Part shown: one piece after another, positions 1 to 14,328 of the stretch
Numbering within the stretch: position 1 is the first letter of the stretch
Layout: the number at the start of each line of letters is the position of its first letter
From: Linepithema humile
Lineage: Eukaryota > Arthropoda > Insecta > Hymenoptera > Formicidae
Reading direction: 5' to 3'
Assembly (NCBI RefSeq): GCF_040581485.1
Contig: NC_090131.1
Location: forward strand, 27,726,532 to 27,790,531
DNA: 64,000 nucleotides
Made by a program: the position numbers and the translations under genes
The notes under the pieces: model-generated
Told to the model about the DNA's origin: nothing
Seen by the model: only the letters and a program-made list of their open reading frames with translations
The model's database searches: none

Positions 1-3000
1 CAAACAAGTAGTCCAATCGTGCTGGTCGCCTGACAAACCGTAAAAAAAAAAAACTTCAGCTTGATGCAAATTTGTCTTCAATCGCGAGAAGACACACTCT
101 TCGAATTTTTTAATCTCGTAATCGAACCACCAGAGATTCGTATTAAGACATCAGTCAAAAAGATTAGACACGATGGTAATAGTATTCATTGCGCAATCTC
201 ATAAAGTTGATTTAATTGTGTCAATGATTTATATGTATTTGCTTCTTCCGAGATGATCAGTAATAAAATAAATGATGATTGATAAACGCGAACCACAAAG
301 TAACATCTCTTGACATGAAAGTTATGATATATTATTTAATTTGCCCAACCTCTTGTATATTATGAAATATAGGGCGCACGAGGAAATTTATGAACGCAAA
401 TGAAAATTGCGGTAATCCATTTCAGTGAAATAATAACTGGCGAGGGTAAACTCCGCAGAATTCGCTGGCGTTTGACAAAGTTCGTAGTAGCCGTTTCGAT
501 GTAATTCGCCAGGTCACGTCACGGTGATTCAGCCTCGAATAAAAGTAACGAAACTTTGCGTCACACCCTGTAACGGCCCCCGCGCCCGTAAATCCGTATA
601 TGTACTGTACGTTCGTGCGGGTCGGGTACGTAGGTATGCATTGCCGCGCCACTTATATTCCGCGCGATGAGTCAAGCCGATCGATTGATGAACGGGGAAA
701 TCCGAGCTTGCCCGCTGAACGGCGAAAACTTTCGCGGCAAATTGCGAGGTAGCCAAGTAACAGCAAAACGCCGAGTGACCAATCGCGTCATCCGTCGCGA
801 CAGATATACGATCGTGTGCACGGAGTGTTGCAAAAATGCAAAAAACGACAATAATAGGGTATTGATTTATGGGAATTTTTTTGAAATGTATATGTAAACT
901 GTCCGACAATCGAGATGTCATCTGTCATGTGTGCGGAAAATGTTTTAATTTTTTGATCATAAACTGGAATGAAACCGCGCTTTAAATTTTTGCGGAAGCG
1001 AAATTTATCTTCATATTCGTAAAACTTTATATTTTGCTTTTTGCATATTTTTCTAGAACCTTCTGTGCGCGGATATCATTCGCTGCGCGCGTTTTATGGC
1101 GAGTCAACGAGCACAAGCGGAACACAAATAATGCGCTAACCCCTCGCCGGGCATGTCGGCAGATTTACAACAACTGTACGCCGTAATATTTTTCGAAAAC
1201 CTCGATGGAAACGTATTTTTTAAACAATGCGCCGTCCAAACTTGGCTGCAAAGACTTCAAAAACTCCCCGGCAGTGCACTTCGATGAGAATCGCAAAAAG
1301 ATATGCTGGAAGAAAACTTGAAAGAGCATCTAAGCTTATCTTTGGAAAACCACCGGTCCCCGCTTTTTCTACGATGAAGCTGGGAAAAACCGCCGCCTAC
1401 GATATAGAAAAGGTTATTCATTTTTAAGAGAGTCACTTTTCTAAGCGGCTGCCACGCAAACGCGTAGGCGGCGCTTAATATAGAGGCGCAAAATCGGCGG
1501 AAGAATACGCCTCATACGGTATTCGCGGCTTGCGTGTAACACGTACATGTGTGTAGATGTATTTGCATATTTCCTCTGAGAAATACGCGTAATTCTTTCG
1601 ACGAAAAGCTACCTGCGAGAAAATTATTTTACGCTTTTTGTTCTGTTTGTTTTTTCCTCGTATAAGTAATTACCTTTTTTTTTTCGATTGTATCACGATA
1701 CCTTTCGCATTTTGTACAAGCTACAACTGTATAATATCGTACTTATCGCGCTTGAAAGACGGAATCATATCATCTCGCACGTAACCGCAGAGACAGGCGC
1801 GGATTCAACGGTCATGCACCGGTGACCGGTCATTCACTGATGCATCTAACCCCACGTACACTGATAGCACGTAATCAATACACTGCGACATCTGCGTGAG
1901 GTTACTTTCAAAGTATCGTGCGGAAAACGTAACGGTGCGAAGAGTGTCTCGCGACGGCAGGAGTATCGATACTCGCGCGCGTTATCACTCGAGAGGAGGC
2001 TAATCAAACGCGTGACGTAAACGGGACGCGCGCAAGCTCTTAATGCGATATTATATTAATTCTTCGCGCCGCAAAGGCTAATGCGCGGTTTAAGCGCCAT
2101 AAATTAGAGTCCTAGTATCACAACCATAAATGTCCGGAGAGTTACATCCCGTATTTATAACCGGCAATCCTCCGTGCGCAAAAGTCCGCCGACAAATTGG
2201 ACGTTCGTGCGTTAGGCTTCATTTGCGCGCGGCGCGCGGAGCAGCACGGCCAACAATCGGATGGAGCGGAGTAATCCTTTGCGAATGGTGCACCGTAAAT
2301 AATCGATGCCTAGTGCAAATGTTACCGCGTAATGTAATCCTCCGCGGTTCTACCGAGTTCTAATGGAAGCACGTATTAGCGACGCAGTTGTGAAGAATGT
2401 GCTCAGAATCGAAAAGAAACCTGTCGACTCCTAAGCCGATCAAAAATATCCTTTTTGACTTTTCCTCCCGTATTTTTAAATCGTCTTAAATTTGCATTAT
2501 TAAAATATATGATTATGCGTCAACTTCGGAAAGTTTTGCAACGTCTTACTTCGTATATTTTTAAAAAATATATACTTAAACCATGTATGAGAATAAAACT
2601 TTCGAATAACTAATCTCTTCAAATCATTCTGCACGTGATTCTGTACTTTCCTTCGTAAATATGCAAAGATTTCTATTTTTCATTTAATCTTCAATCTTCG
2701 AATTCTGAATTAATGTTTGCTTAGAAACGGGGAAACATTGCGGGTTGCGGAAGTTTAAACATTCTATTTTCGGCAGACGGCCTCGTTCATTAGAGTGTAA
2801 TCAAACTCGGTTCGCGCGACGCGTCGATGCGCGCCGATTTTTGCGTCTCGCGTGTGCGTCAATTAAGCTCCGCCGTCGATGGATTCGTCGATATATCGTC
2901 AATGCAAAGTCTAATTATAATTTTTACGTAAACCCACCCTTGCGCAAATAAACGTGCAGCCACGCGGAATAAATCCTCCGCACGTTATTATTACGCAAGA

Positions 3001-6000
3001 TGCACGTCGAAGCACAAACGCGCAGCTTTTCGTGGAACACGAGAAGCGCCGGCAAGTGTCGATGGCGATTAAGCAATTGTTGCACGGATTAACACACAAT
3101 GTGACAGGCCACGTTCGCGTCCTTATGACGTAAGCCCTATCGAAAACACTTCCCATTCGAGCGATGACGGCCACGAAAATTTGCATGACTCAAAAACATT
3201 GTTAGTTTTTTTTTTTTTTTTTCCTCGACGAAAGAATGGCATACGTGCTCGCTCGCGTCGCCCGAATCGCCGTCGTTTGCGTTTTACATTTTCGCTCGTG
3301 TGTGCAACCGATAAAACGCAACCTCGTGCGATTCTCGGATGTGACGACCCCGCCCGCGACCGAACACGTCCGCCGGATGATATTTATATCGATCAAACTC
3401 CATCGGACGATAGAAGGACGACGCCGACTCTTTACAATAAGAAAAGACATTCGCCAATGTATATTTATCACGGATTTCGAGGGCAGGCAACACGGGGTCA
3501 TTGCGGATGGGAAGCTAAGGAAACCTTCCATGTGGTAATAATGGTCGGCAGGGTCGGCAGCTAATGTAGAATATTACGAGGGAAACATGACGACGTCGCG
3601 TCATTACGGCCTGAAAAGGATATCTTCTTTTCCGGTGGGCTTCTACGATCGTCGACGATACACGATCCAATTTAGCGCTACGCCCCGAAATAATTCCAGC
3701 ATTTTTTCCCATCAAAAGAGTTATACGCTTTCTCGCAAATCGAAATTTAAGACGCACAACGAGACATCGGAATCCGCACTTTCACGCAAAGCCAAATCGG
3801 CAATATATACGGAGTGTCCTAAATAAAAATCTTAGAGCTTCGAGTCTTCTTCTATTCGAAGAATTCGTAGCAATTACTTTTAACGTTAATGAGTTTAATA
3901 TGTATTAATTTAAATAATGCGAGTGTATTAAATATAATTAAATTAAAACTGAAAATTCAATAAGTTTCACGGAGATACAATTCTTCGCGCGTATTAAAGC
4001 AAGATTTGGAATTTGCATAATTAATCTGACGTTTGGACAGTCGCCAATTTTAACACTTGTACAACGAAAATTCGCGGTTCAACGTATTTCTTCAACGATA
4101 TGACGTGTCACCGCTTAGCAGCCGGTGCAATGTACTCCGACACTACTGCATGCGTATGCATGGCTCGGCGTACTCACACATTTCTATCGCGTGCCTCCAT
4201 GAAGGAGAACAACCGTACAAAAATGCTCTAATGGACAGACAAGCGCATGTCCTGAAATGACCACGCGCGTATAGTAAGGTATACTCGATAAGGTCGAAAG
4301 TAAAAGATCAAGCTCAACCTAGAAAATCTAGTGAATCGTTCCACAAAACTTTATTACGATCCACTCTTTTCTCGAAATAAATAACAATTCAAAAGTTTTA
4401 GGACTTGCAAAATTAGTAAAACTAAAAGTTGAAAGTAAAACATTTTCAATTTTGAATTTATTATACGCATGTATTAAATATATGTGTAACAAATTTGTTA
4501 TTATTATATTTGTATTAATTGCAAATTATATTCTGTGTTTTCGTCTACATAATTCAAAATTTTCTTCATAATTTATTTTCAAAAAATTTGTCGGGAATGG
4601 TATATCGCTTTCGGAGAATGTTGTCAATATTCGGATATCTGATATCGCGGAAACTACTCTGCTACTCGATTGTATGTTTCGAATCGATATTACACACAAG
4701 TACGGTTTATTTCAAAATAGCCACGGAACCGCGTAGTCAGATACTTGAGGTTCTCTTTGAAAAGTAATATAAAATAAAGAATAATTTGACGCAATAATTT
4801 GTATAGATCGTAAAATATAATGCTGTCGCTTGGAGTACTTTCTCTCTATTCAGATAGATATTCAAATAGCTCGTACGTGGATACATCACGAAATTATTCA
4901 TAATTTCATAGAGCTCGAGGTTGAATATAATTCTGCGAAACGCGCCGATTCTTGCCATGGAAAAATCCAAGAAAAATAGCTTAGAACACAGTTTCATATC
5001 AATATCTTTCTTTAGAATCATGTAGAATGGAGAGTTCTAGGATTAAGGAAGATTTCCACATGGCATGAAGCTGTGACGTCAATGTCGTCGCGCCGCCAGT
5101 CGTATGGAAATTAACACGCGTATGCAAAACAAGTGAAAAGCTACCAGTCACTTGAGTAACGCTAAGTAGAATATTAAAATTTATTGCGATTAAATGAACA
5201 ACCTAATTCCGAGAGAAATCCGAACTCATAAATGATTTTGAGAAAACGAGAAACTGCGCTACATTCGCATTTTCCAAGTGGCGGGGTTTAATGCACCACT
5301 CGGGTGAGTCGTTTGCGAAATATTGTCGCTCGCAGCACGGCAATGAGCCATTCCAAGCATCGCTAATATTTCTGAAATGTGGCACACTCTAATGCTGCAC
5401 TTTGGCTGGCTATATCTCACGTACGAGTCAGCGGAGACGTTACATTATCTTGTCATATCTTTTCTCAGAGCTCGCTACGAAATGTGCCAATGAATGTATA
5501 GTAATATGTTGAAAACCATTGCAGTAATCATCGAGTTGACAGGCAAATATACGTTTGTTTGCATATCATTGAACATCGCTGTTTTATTCCGCGGACATAT
5601 TTGCTCAACCTTATACGGCTCAAGGTAGACAGTAAATAATGATTCACAATTGCGAACGATAATAAAAAAAAGCCTGTGCAATTGTTTTCCTTGTAGTGGA
5701 CATTTGGCGACAGAGAGCCGGTTCTTTTCGCTCGTGCGAAACAACCCTTTTTCGCGCGTGTAAAAAGACAGCCAGTTATTGTCGCGAATGTCAAGCTGCC
5801 AAAATCCTGGCGAGCTACGCTGAAATATAGGCGTGGGCCGAGCGAATCGATAAGCTCTTACCGAATTCAGGCCTGCCTCCTCGCAAAATTGCTAATTACG
5901 GCACTCGGCTAGGGCACTCCCCGGCGCGCGTTTCAGCGCGCTCCGATGAAACTGGACTGAAACCCCCGTTTACGTCCAGGACAATGCCTATCGTCGAAAA

Positions 6001-8086
6001 TGAAGGGCGACAGGCTCTCCATGCTAATGCCCAGGTATAGGGAGATACCCGCATAGAACGGTCGAAGCACCGATGCTTCATGCTCGATGGAAACTACCCA
6101 GCGGCGCGCATATACTGGGTGTGCCGAAAAATCAACACACGTATACGTCGCATCTGTATTGCGGAATAAATCGAAACGGATTTCCGTTCGCCGATATCGC
6201 GAGATTCGATTACAAAGTTGCTCAATTGTAACAGTGGCGAAATTTATAAACGCGAAACGGCGCCCATAAAAAGAAGTTTGCAAAATAAATATTATGTAAG
6301 TACCAATACACTTGGATAAAAGTATATTTTTGTAGAGGAATCAAAACTATGAAGCTCCGTTACTGATACGCGGCCGTATCCGTCCAATACTCGTGCGTGC
6401 CGTGCATGTGTAACGTATATACGCGTGTCTGTGTGCGCACTCGGTTTAACAACCGTCGACGGACGGGTCCGACGAAGGCAACGACTGCGTCCGCGCCGAC
6501 AATCGCGGGCAACAGCGTGACGCGAGGAAATCGCGATCCAGAAAGGTTTCCGCGACGCGGCAGCTCAACGTGACTCGTTACGTCGACTGCGAGCGACAGA
6601 TGTTTCGTCTTCGACGTTACTTTTCGCGGCGGGTTTCGACTCTCGATAGGCTCGTAATCGAATATGAAAATAAAACATAAAGCGATGAAATGCATGATGA
6701 TATTACCGATGCAGTAATCCAGTTTTCCAAAGGACAGCGACTGAAGGACAACGAGAATCCGATTCACTCGGAATACTCGCAAATTTTATTCGCCAGGCTT
6801 GACGTTCTGTTGGTACGTAACTGCGAACGACGATCGATTACACGTGATTAAAATCTAAGTCATAATTGAATAAAATGAAAGTGAACAGAGAATGTCAGCT
6901 AGCGGTTCGTGTTTTAAAGCGCACAGCCAAGGTGAACCTGGCTCTAATCGTATCTATGTAAAAGTCTAAATAAGTCTTGGTATCATTCTCAGGCGCTTTA
7001 TACGTCTGAATTATTTGTATTTACCATCAATATTATGTTATATAAGAGATTGTAATGTAAGGATTATAGAAAAAAAACCACGCAGTTACAAAACAATTCC
7101 AATAGACGTCAGCAATAATAATGCTAGCATATGAAATTTAATGCTACATTGAAAAGAAGGCAGTGTTTTGTATTCAAAATTATTTCCGTCATTACGCCAG
7201 TACATTTCCATACCAGGAAAACAAAGACATTAAAAAAAATTACAGTTTATTTCGAATCGTATAGTAGAAAGAAAAAAAATAAGAAAAGAGCAGCAAGAAA
7301 GAGCGTGAATAATTTACCGATACCGATGACAAAAACTTTTTAAATGCAGTTACGCCCATTTCGGCATCGCGATGCAGGAATGCCTTCGTCATTCTATGAA
7401 CGTAGCACGATTTCTAGGTTATGACGAACCGATCAACTCACAGGGAGAGCCTATCAAGTCTACTAGTCATCCCGTAAAAGTCCCGTATGTGACAATGCCA
7501 TATGCTCCGTTCTTCAGCGTTGCATTTCTCACGCTTTTGCCTGCTTTTATCTACAGAAAGTGTAAGAAAGTACGCACAAGAAGAACGGAGTCAGCTTTTA
7601 TTTACTTCAAAGAGATAAAAAACAAGAAGTTTCACAATTGACAAAATTGCAAAACTTATCGCAAAATGTTACATAGCGAAAAACAAAATTGCTTGTGCTC
7701 GCTTCAGCCTGGAATAAAATATAACGTGGCATGTCGTGACGTTAAAATACGTTGCGCACCGGATCGGATTGCTCATGAACGAGATTTAAAAATAAGACGC
7801 ACATTGACGTACCGGGGAATGCCACCGTCGGGCCATCATTCGTAGGCGCATCGCGACGACGGCGATGACGAGGGAGCGTATTCCGCAGCTTTAGAGGTTA
7901 GGTCGATTTACGGTGGCCATACGACAGATGTTCCCAGGGCAACAGTTTCCTCTATTTTGCGATTGTTCAGTTCGCATGTATAGAGCAGGGCTATTCAATT
8001 GGCAGAACGGAGCCTGGCACAAGGGAAAGTGCGGGCCGACAAAGTACAGACACTGAAAGACTGCTAGCCAGGCAGACGTATGCCGG
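1..8086. other. Intergenic or intronic DNA, no gene supported
   Basis: I read both strands and found only short open frames (up to about 140 codons) without recognisable domains or consistent splice structure. The longer ones lie in GC-richer patches (for example 5.9-6.8 kb), where stops are rare by chance. The stretch alternates between AT-rich DNA and CpG-containing patches. It includes a poly-T run at about 3207-3222. Confidence 0.6.
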
Positions 8087-8119
8087 GAGAAAGAGAGAGA
8101 GAGAGAGAGAAAGAGAGAG
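8087..8119. repeat. (GA)n microsatellite
   Basis: An almost pure GA dinucleotide tract with a few A interruptions. It marks the left shoulder of the GC-rich island that follows. Confidence 0.9.
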
Positions 8120-9221
8120 TGCACGAGTGAAACAGCGGCGGGGAGAGAGAAAGGAGAAGACACACCGGGCAGGTCGTTATCGATACGTGAAAACTTTACG
8201 AGATACGAGCACGCAGTGTTATTCCACAGATGGAAGATACCCAATGATGAGTACATTTTTCGGCTAAAACGAGACGAAAGCAGGGATATATCTGCACGTG
8301 CAAGGAGAGGAGGAGACGAGAGAGATACCGTCGGATATAGGTTGTTATCGCGAAGTTCTGAAGATTAGTCTACGTCATTGCAGAAGATATCCGAGGCGAG
8401 GAGGAGACTCTTAACTTGTTTACACTTTTCGTATGCCCGACTCGTACACGTACGTGTGCGTGTATTTCTACTTGGCGGAGCTGGTAGAGTCCACGTATGG
8501 TCCGCTCGCTTATCCGCTTGTACCGTCGGTGTGAAGGTACGAGCGAACACGTACATCGCGCACCGGATCGCGATCGGACGTCCCCTTCGTCGTCCTGTCA
8601 CATCGACGACATGTATCAACATATCATTCTTAAAAACTCCATAAGACACCGAAAATATTGTTCTCAACAACGCTTTCTCGTCGTGAGAGCGAACGAGGTT
8701 AAAAAAAACGAGCAAGCGAGCAAAAGCAAGTAAGCGAGCGAGCGAGCGGCTGTCGGAAATCGTCTGCCGACGAAGACAGACAATCAAAAAATCCGGTGTT
8801 GCGAGACGAGAGAGAGTGAGCGAGATAGCGCGAGATGCGGCGCACGTAGGCAGAGAAACTCACCTCTCGTTCTCTTGGCCAGTGTCTCTCTCTTCAGGGA
8901 CGGGCCCGACGATCACGTAGCCGCATGTTCCGCTTTATCCACGGGCTGTCTGTAACCCTGTCTGGTTCTGTCGGCCTCCCGTCAGCGACACACAGCCATC
9001 TTGCGTTAGCGGCTGGTCTGGCTCGTCGCACAGACGCCTTGCGGTGCGGTGGCCCCCGGCGAGAGCGACTGAGAGCGACGGCGACGACGACGGCGCGCGA
9101 TGGCGGCGAATGGGGAATAGGGGGGGACGGGTGCCGCCGGAGCGACTCGTCGCAGGCGAGCGAGACGACGACCGCGCCGCCGACGACGACGCGCGCGGCA
9201 GTAGGACGGAGCGAGAAGAAG

Positions 9222-9260
9222 AGGACGACGACGACGACGACGACAACGAGGACGAGACGA
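9222..9260. repeat. (GAC)n trinucleotide microsatellite
   Basis: A GAC-rich run inside the CpG island that reads as poly-Asp or poly-Ser/Val in different frames. This explains the long spurious open frames here. Confidence 0.85.
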
Positions 9261-9453
9261 TACAGTCCCGTCGACGAAGTGCGTGTCGCACTAACACACG
9301 CATGCACTAACACCAGGCCAGCGCGCACGCGATAGCGCGCTCTCCTCTACCATCGCACGGACGCCGAAGTACCATCGGAGCAGGTACCGTCCGCACCGTC
9401 GCCGTACCACTATCCGTCGTATCCCGACTGTCACCGTTATCACCACTGCCTAT

Positions 9454-9516
9454 CGTTGTCGTCGTTGTTGTTGTTGTCGTCGTCGTCGTCGTCGCCGTCG
9501 CTGCTGCCGCCGCTAC
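9454..9516. repeat. (GTT/GTC)n trinucleotide microsatellite
   Basis: A run of GTC and GTT triplets grading into GCTGCC triplets. It is the second triplet-repeat block of the island. Confidence 0.85.
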
Positions 9517-9960
9517 TGCGGTCTACTATAGTCAACGACGTGCCAGCACTGCACCAACTCTTTTACGATTCTCGCCACTTTCCCGCACGATGCCTAAACA
9601 CTTCTGTCACGTACATGTTCCACGCGCGTTTCGTCAACGTTCACTTCGCGTTTCGCGCGGAGGGAGAGGCTACCTTACGACGCGGCGATAACACGTCGTC
9701 CTATTTACGCACAAAGCAGTGTTACACAGGCGAACTCCGATCATATATCCTTCGTCTCTGTGTATCTCTATCCGTTTCGTTTCGTTTTTTGCTCTCCACA
9801 CCTCCCCCTTTTGTTGTGCGAATGTGCAACTACCGCGCCGCAGTTTCTACCGCTATAAATTCGCTACGAACTGTTACAAACCGCGCTCCTCCACGCACTG
9901 CCTTGCACGACTGGTTCGGAGTATCGGGGAGCCGCGTGACGGGACGCTGTTAGGCAGTAA

Positions 9961-11564
9961 CGGCCAAACAGTGGGGTACCTCGGTACCCCGGCCTCAATT
10001 AAACCGCAATGAGTCACGATTGCGCGACGTTGTCTTTGAGGTTAGGAAACGTATGGTTTTGTAACGCACAGAGTATTTTCCGCGACACTGCGGTTAGATT
10101 CCTCGATTGGAAAACGCGCGGCGAAAATTTTTTTTCCATTAAATTTGTCGAGTATTTTTGCGACAGCCAACTGAACTGCCAATTTTAATCGAATTTCATC
10201 TCATACGTAATTTTTTTACGACATCGTACATTTAATATACTTGTAACTTTAATTATGCGCATAGCTACATATCTTTATGAATTTAATTTAATTCCTAAAG
10301 TTCTCGGAATTACGAGTATCGTAGTAGTAGTCACGCGCAGGACATATAAAAATTTTTCAGATATTTTATAATTAATATATATCTTGATTTCTATATTTAT
10401 ATTTTCGTAACTGCGCAATAGGTGTAAAGCATATAAAGATAATAAAAGATAATAAAGAGGAAACTCGGGATTATACACCGCGTTCGTAAATTATCTATCA
10501 TTGCTTTGGTAATCCGCATTTTATCTTTTATCGTTACTGACGTTGAACAAAGTAAATTCACAATCAACTAAATTACTTAAATCACTATTGTTAAGCATCT
10601 TGCAAAATTGTAGGACGATAAGTTGTATCGACAGCATAGTTCAAACTTAAAACTATAAATTTTAAGAAATTAAAAGAATATTAGCTCAAAATATTACTTA
10701 TTATTTTTTTTAAATCACAGGTTTTAATTCGTGATTTTTGTTGTATATATAATTCGCTCGTCGACATTGTCGACTCTTCGTATAACGTTAGTTTCGACAT
10801 CGTTATATAGAGCACGAGCGTAACAGTTTCCACTGTCGGTGGTTTCTCATTCTCCTTTCGCGTCGCGCCGCGCTGCGCCGTGCTGATTTCCTACGAAAAA
10901 GTACGAAAACAATAGATCCACACTGTGGTTAAACCGACGATTTATAATCGCACAGCCAAGACCGGAGCGACGAGGAGTAAAATTTCAAGCGTCTTAAGCA
11001 CTTTCACGCGATTGCGTCAGATTTGCGAACGCTGTGGTAAAAATGTAGTTTAAATAAAAAAACATCAAGGAATAACTGCGTCTCTTCAATTCTGTCAAGA
11101 GATATGTTTAGCTTAAAACTTTTTCTTTAGCTAAATATAACAGACACGTTTTCACCTTGATCTGCTGATTTACAATAATGTGAATGGTGACGTTATAGTT
11201 TCTTGGATCTCTTTCGCGGAAAAAACTTTTTTTTGTTTGTATTTTAATATGTATGACTTTGTGACTGACATTGTGTAACATAAAACACGTTTAAGAACAG
11301 GCTTTAGCACTTATTGTTAAATGGCATTCGTTAAATAGAGCAAAAGTGATTAATCAACGATCGAAAAACCGATGCTATTCGCACTTTGATGTCGATAAAC
11401 ATGATAAATCAATGAGATAGCAGTGAGAGAGACGGAGCTACCATATGAATAAATAAATAGCATCTAAATTTTTTTTTTACTTTGTTATATGTAACAAAAA
11501 TCAATTCTAATTGCCAGAATTATTTCGTCAAACTATGTTTTATATACTATGTTATTTTCTTTAA

Positions 11565-11610
<46 letters not shown>

Positions 11611-13540
11611 AATTAATTCTTACTGTAGGAATTATTATCACTTTATTCCTATGATTAATATGTTTGACTATATTTCCATGAAAATTTTTTTAGTTCATCT
11701 ATCATCAAATCATTTTTTCGATACTGGCATAATTTTACAATTTCCTTCGTGCTGCATTACGCATCGAGAAATGACAATATAATAAGAAATCTTGAATTAC
11801 TCGCGCTCGTCGCGGAATATCTTCCCGTCTGCGAGCCAAGTGAAACCGGATCTTGGAGAGAACGCGGTACGTTAGTGCCAATATAAAGACAGCCGGCGCG
11901 AAATACTTCTAATTCGGTACATGCGGAACCATACCGTGCACTTCCCACTCCACCCACGAATAATTTTAGGCAATAACCGAAATTTATTTTTAACAATTCA
12001 CGATAATTGTTCCTCAATTATGAGATAAGTTTTTGATCAAAATTATAACCTGACACCGAAGTGAACTTTGAATTGAAAAGCATCCAACTTTAAAAATTAA
12101 TCAAATTTTAAAAATAAAATATTGTATCACCAGGAAAATTTCCATGCAACAAGAATGAACGAGAATGTAGGTATATAGATATTTTTCTTCGGCATTTTTC
12201 GCAAAAAGAAGAGAGTTTTTGTAGAGGAAAGTTTTACAAAGTATAAATTTTTAAAAGTATGTAAATAAAAAAAATTTAATGGATAATGAAATTTAGCAAA
12301 AGAGAAATCTAAGGAACAAAATGATAAGGGATTTCTCATAGATTTCAACAATCAATTTCCGATTGCTAATGATGGTGAATAATTAGTTTCAGTATTTTCT
12401 TATCTAATGGATGCCATATGGTTTTTTTTTAAATAAATTAAATAAAAGACAAATGTTTTCATAAAATAGTAAAATTCATGGATATTGTAATGCAATTATT
12501 ATTGGGCTCTAAAAGATATTAGAAGGTATTGGAAAGCATTTTTTTGAAAGTGATATATTTCTTTTTAATTTTTCAGGAAGAGAAATTTTTTATTTTAAGA
12601 ATGTGTGTGTATGTGTGGTGCATTAAAATTCGATTTTTAGCGAAAACTTTCCACGTAAAAGAAATTATAGTTTGGAAAATTATTTTGCATGGACTGTTTT
12701 ATTTAATGACACTATTAAATATCGTTATCGCAAAAGTTGTTCGCAAAATAATAATAATGATATATTTAACTTAAAATATTTTTGAATATTATTTGAATAT
12801 TAATTAATTTGAATATTAGGTTTCAGCAATATTTTTGACGGCAGAGTTTAGATCTATTAATATTAAGAACAGTCATTTACACGGTTGTCGCGCATCGATA
12901 TCAGTCATGGTGCAGCGAACGTATTTCTTTCTGCTGGAAAAAAATGTGCGTTACATGCCGTCACAAGTACTGTCATTTCGTTCGATCGTTGTCATCGTCG
13001 CCGTCGAAGTTAGCCCACAAACTCATCGGCGCGCATCCATCTCGCAACTTTCGATCGCTAGACAATTCTATTCGACTGGCGGTAATTACGCGACGCCGTG
13101 ATTATACGCTAAGATTTTCCGCATGTCACTAGGTCACTGTACTGTGTGTCCTACAAGAGGACATGAATACAGATCGCTCTCTAAATATCAGAGCGCTGGC
13201 AGTCGCATTCAGCGGCCGCTGTTCCTAAAGTGCAATCCAGGAACGTAGCCGTGGAATGTGTTACCGACGGAAAATTGGGGAACGGCTGAACGGCAAAATC
13301 GCGCAATTACTCTCGTAAATCTGGCAAACCCTCGACTCAGTATAAAATAACAATGTTTCATCGTTTGTTGCTGCGAAGTACGAGAATCGTCGTCGCTATT
13401 TCGCGCTATTCGGCGCGGATAATCAAAACAACTTGTTTTCGACGGAATTCTCGTAAAAAAATCTACAACTCGCTGATGTACAACCACGAGAAAAACACAA
13501 CTAGGTCTTTCTCCTTCTCTGTTTCTACTTTCCTACGTTA
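9961..13540. other. AT-rich non-coding stretch
   Basis: Mostly AT-rich DNA with short open frames only. I recognise no exon with flanking splice sites. It includes the AG microsatellite listed separately. Confidence 0.55.
11574..11607. repeat. (AG)n microsatellite
   Basis: Seventeen uninterrupted AG units preceded by a short TG run. Confidence 0.95.
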
Positions 13541-13633
13541 CTCTTTCTCCCCCTCCCCCCCTCTCTCTCTCTTTCTCTCTCTTTCTCGATCTTCATTTCG
13601 CTTCTCTCTTTCTCTCTGTCTCTCTTTCTCTCG
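13541..13633. repeat. CT-rich microsatellite
   Basis: A long pyrimidine tract of CCCTC and CT units with TTT interruptions. It creates a spurious Ser/Phe/Leu-rich open frame on the plus strand (13353-13763). Confidence 0.85.
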
Positions 13634-14328
13634 TAATGCAAAACGAGTTTGCAGCGATTCAATGCCTTGGTCTTGCAAATGTGAAAGTACATTACTGCGG
13701 GCTCTGAAAGTCGTTTTGCTCGAAGGTTTACCTTTCGAACGGCCCTGGACTGTTCAACAATAAAAGAACTTTAAGTGAGGACAAAATGTACTTATTGCAC
13801 GATAAAAAATTTTTTGCAAAATCTAACTATTGGGTTTGCTATTTGATTATTTTATAATTATAAATCTAATTGCAGTCATAATTTTATGCCTTAATTTTTT
13901 TTAGAAAAGCAATTGAAGGACATAAACATTACAGTTTTACTTACGAATATTCTTTCAGTTGATGTCTATTAAAAATCATTAGATAATACGGATAAGGTAA
14001 AATTTCACCAGATACAAGAATAATTTATAGCTCATTCCTATTTGATTTACTATCATATTTGCTATCATGTTGCTGCTTTCAAAATGAAGTGAAAGTCATT
14101 ACTATAAAAATATATTATTTTCGTACGTCAAAATTCTATAAAAATTCTCTCAAAAAAGGAAGACAATGGAGAGAAAAAGATAAAAAATTTTTCGTGCAAT
14201 TGACAATAGAATAATAAAAGTATTAAGCAGCGATATTGAACGCATTGGAATCTTCAAAAATCGATGTTGCATACAAAAAGACAAATTATCAATTTATCAT
14301 TCGATTAATTAAATATTTCACAATTATA

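Larger units (their letters stand above)
8700..9960. promoter_or_regulatory. CpG-rich island, probable promoter/5' UTR region
   Basis: The composition changes sharply here. There are many CpG dinucleotides, GCGA and GAC/GTC repeats, and a YY1/Pho-like core (GCCATCTTG near 8996). Long overlapping open frames occur on both strands, which is expected of low-stop GC-rich repeat DNA and is not evidence of coding. On the minus strand a good splice donor (exon ending at 8864, GAGAG followed by GTGAGT) sits at the left margin, as expected for a non-coding first exon transcribed leftward. No coding continuation is identified. Promoter function is inferred from composition alone, and the direction is uncertain. 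Confidence 0.4.

Noticed and set aside
8894..9335. Four overlapping 88-144 codon frames on both strands
   Set aside because: All are low-complexity Asp/Thr/Ser/Arg runs produced by GAC/GTC triplet repeats in a GC-rich island; none has a domain.
13353..13763. 136-codon plus-strand frame with a Ser/Phe/Leu-rich middle
   Set aside because: The middle is a CT microsatellite. The last residues (PFERPWTVQQ) looked faintly familiar but do not align with any family I can name.
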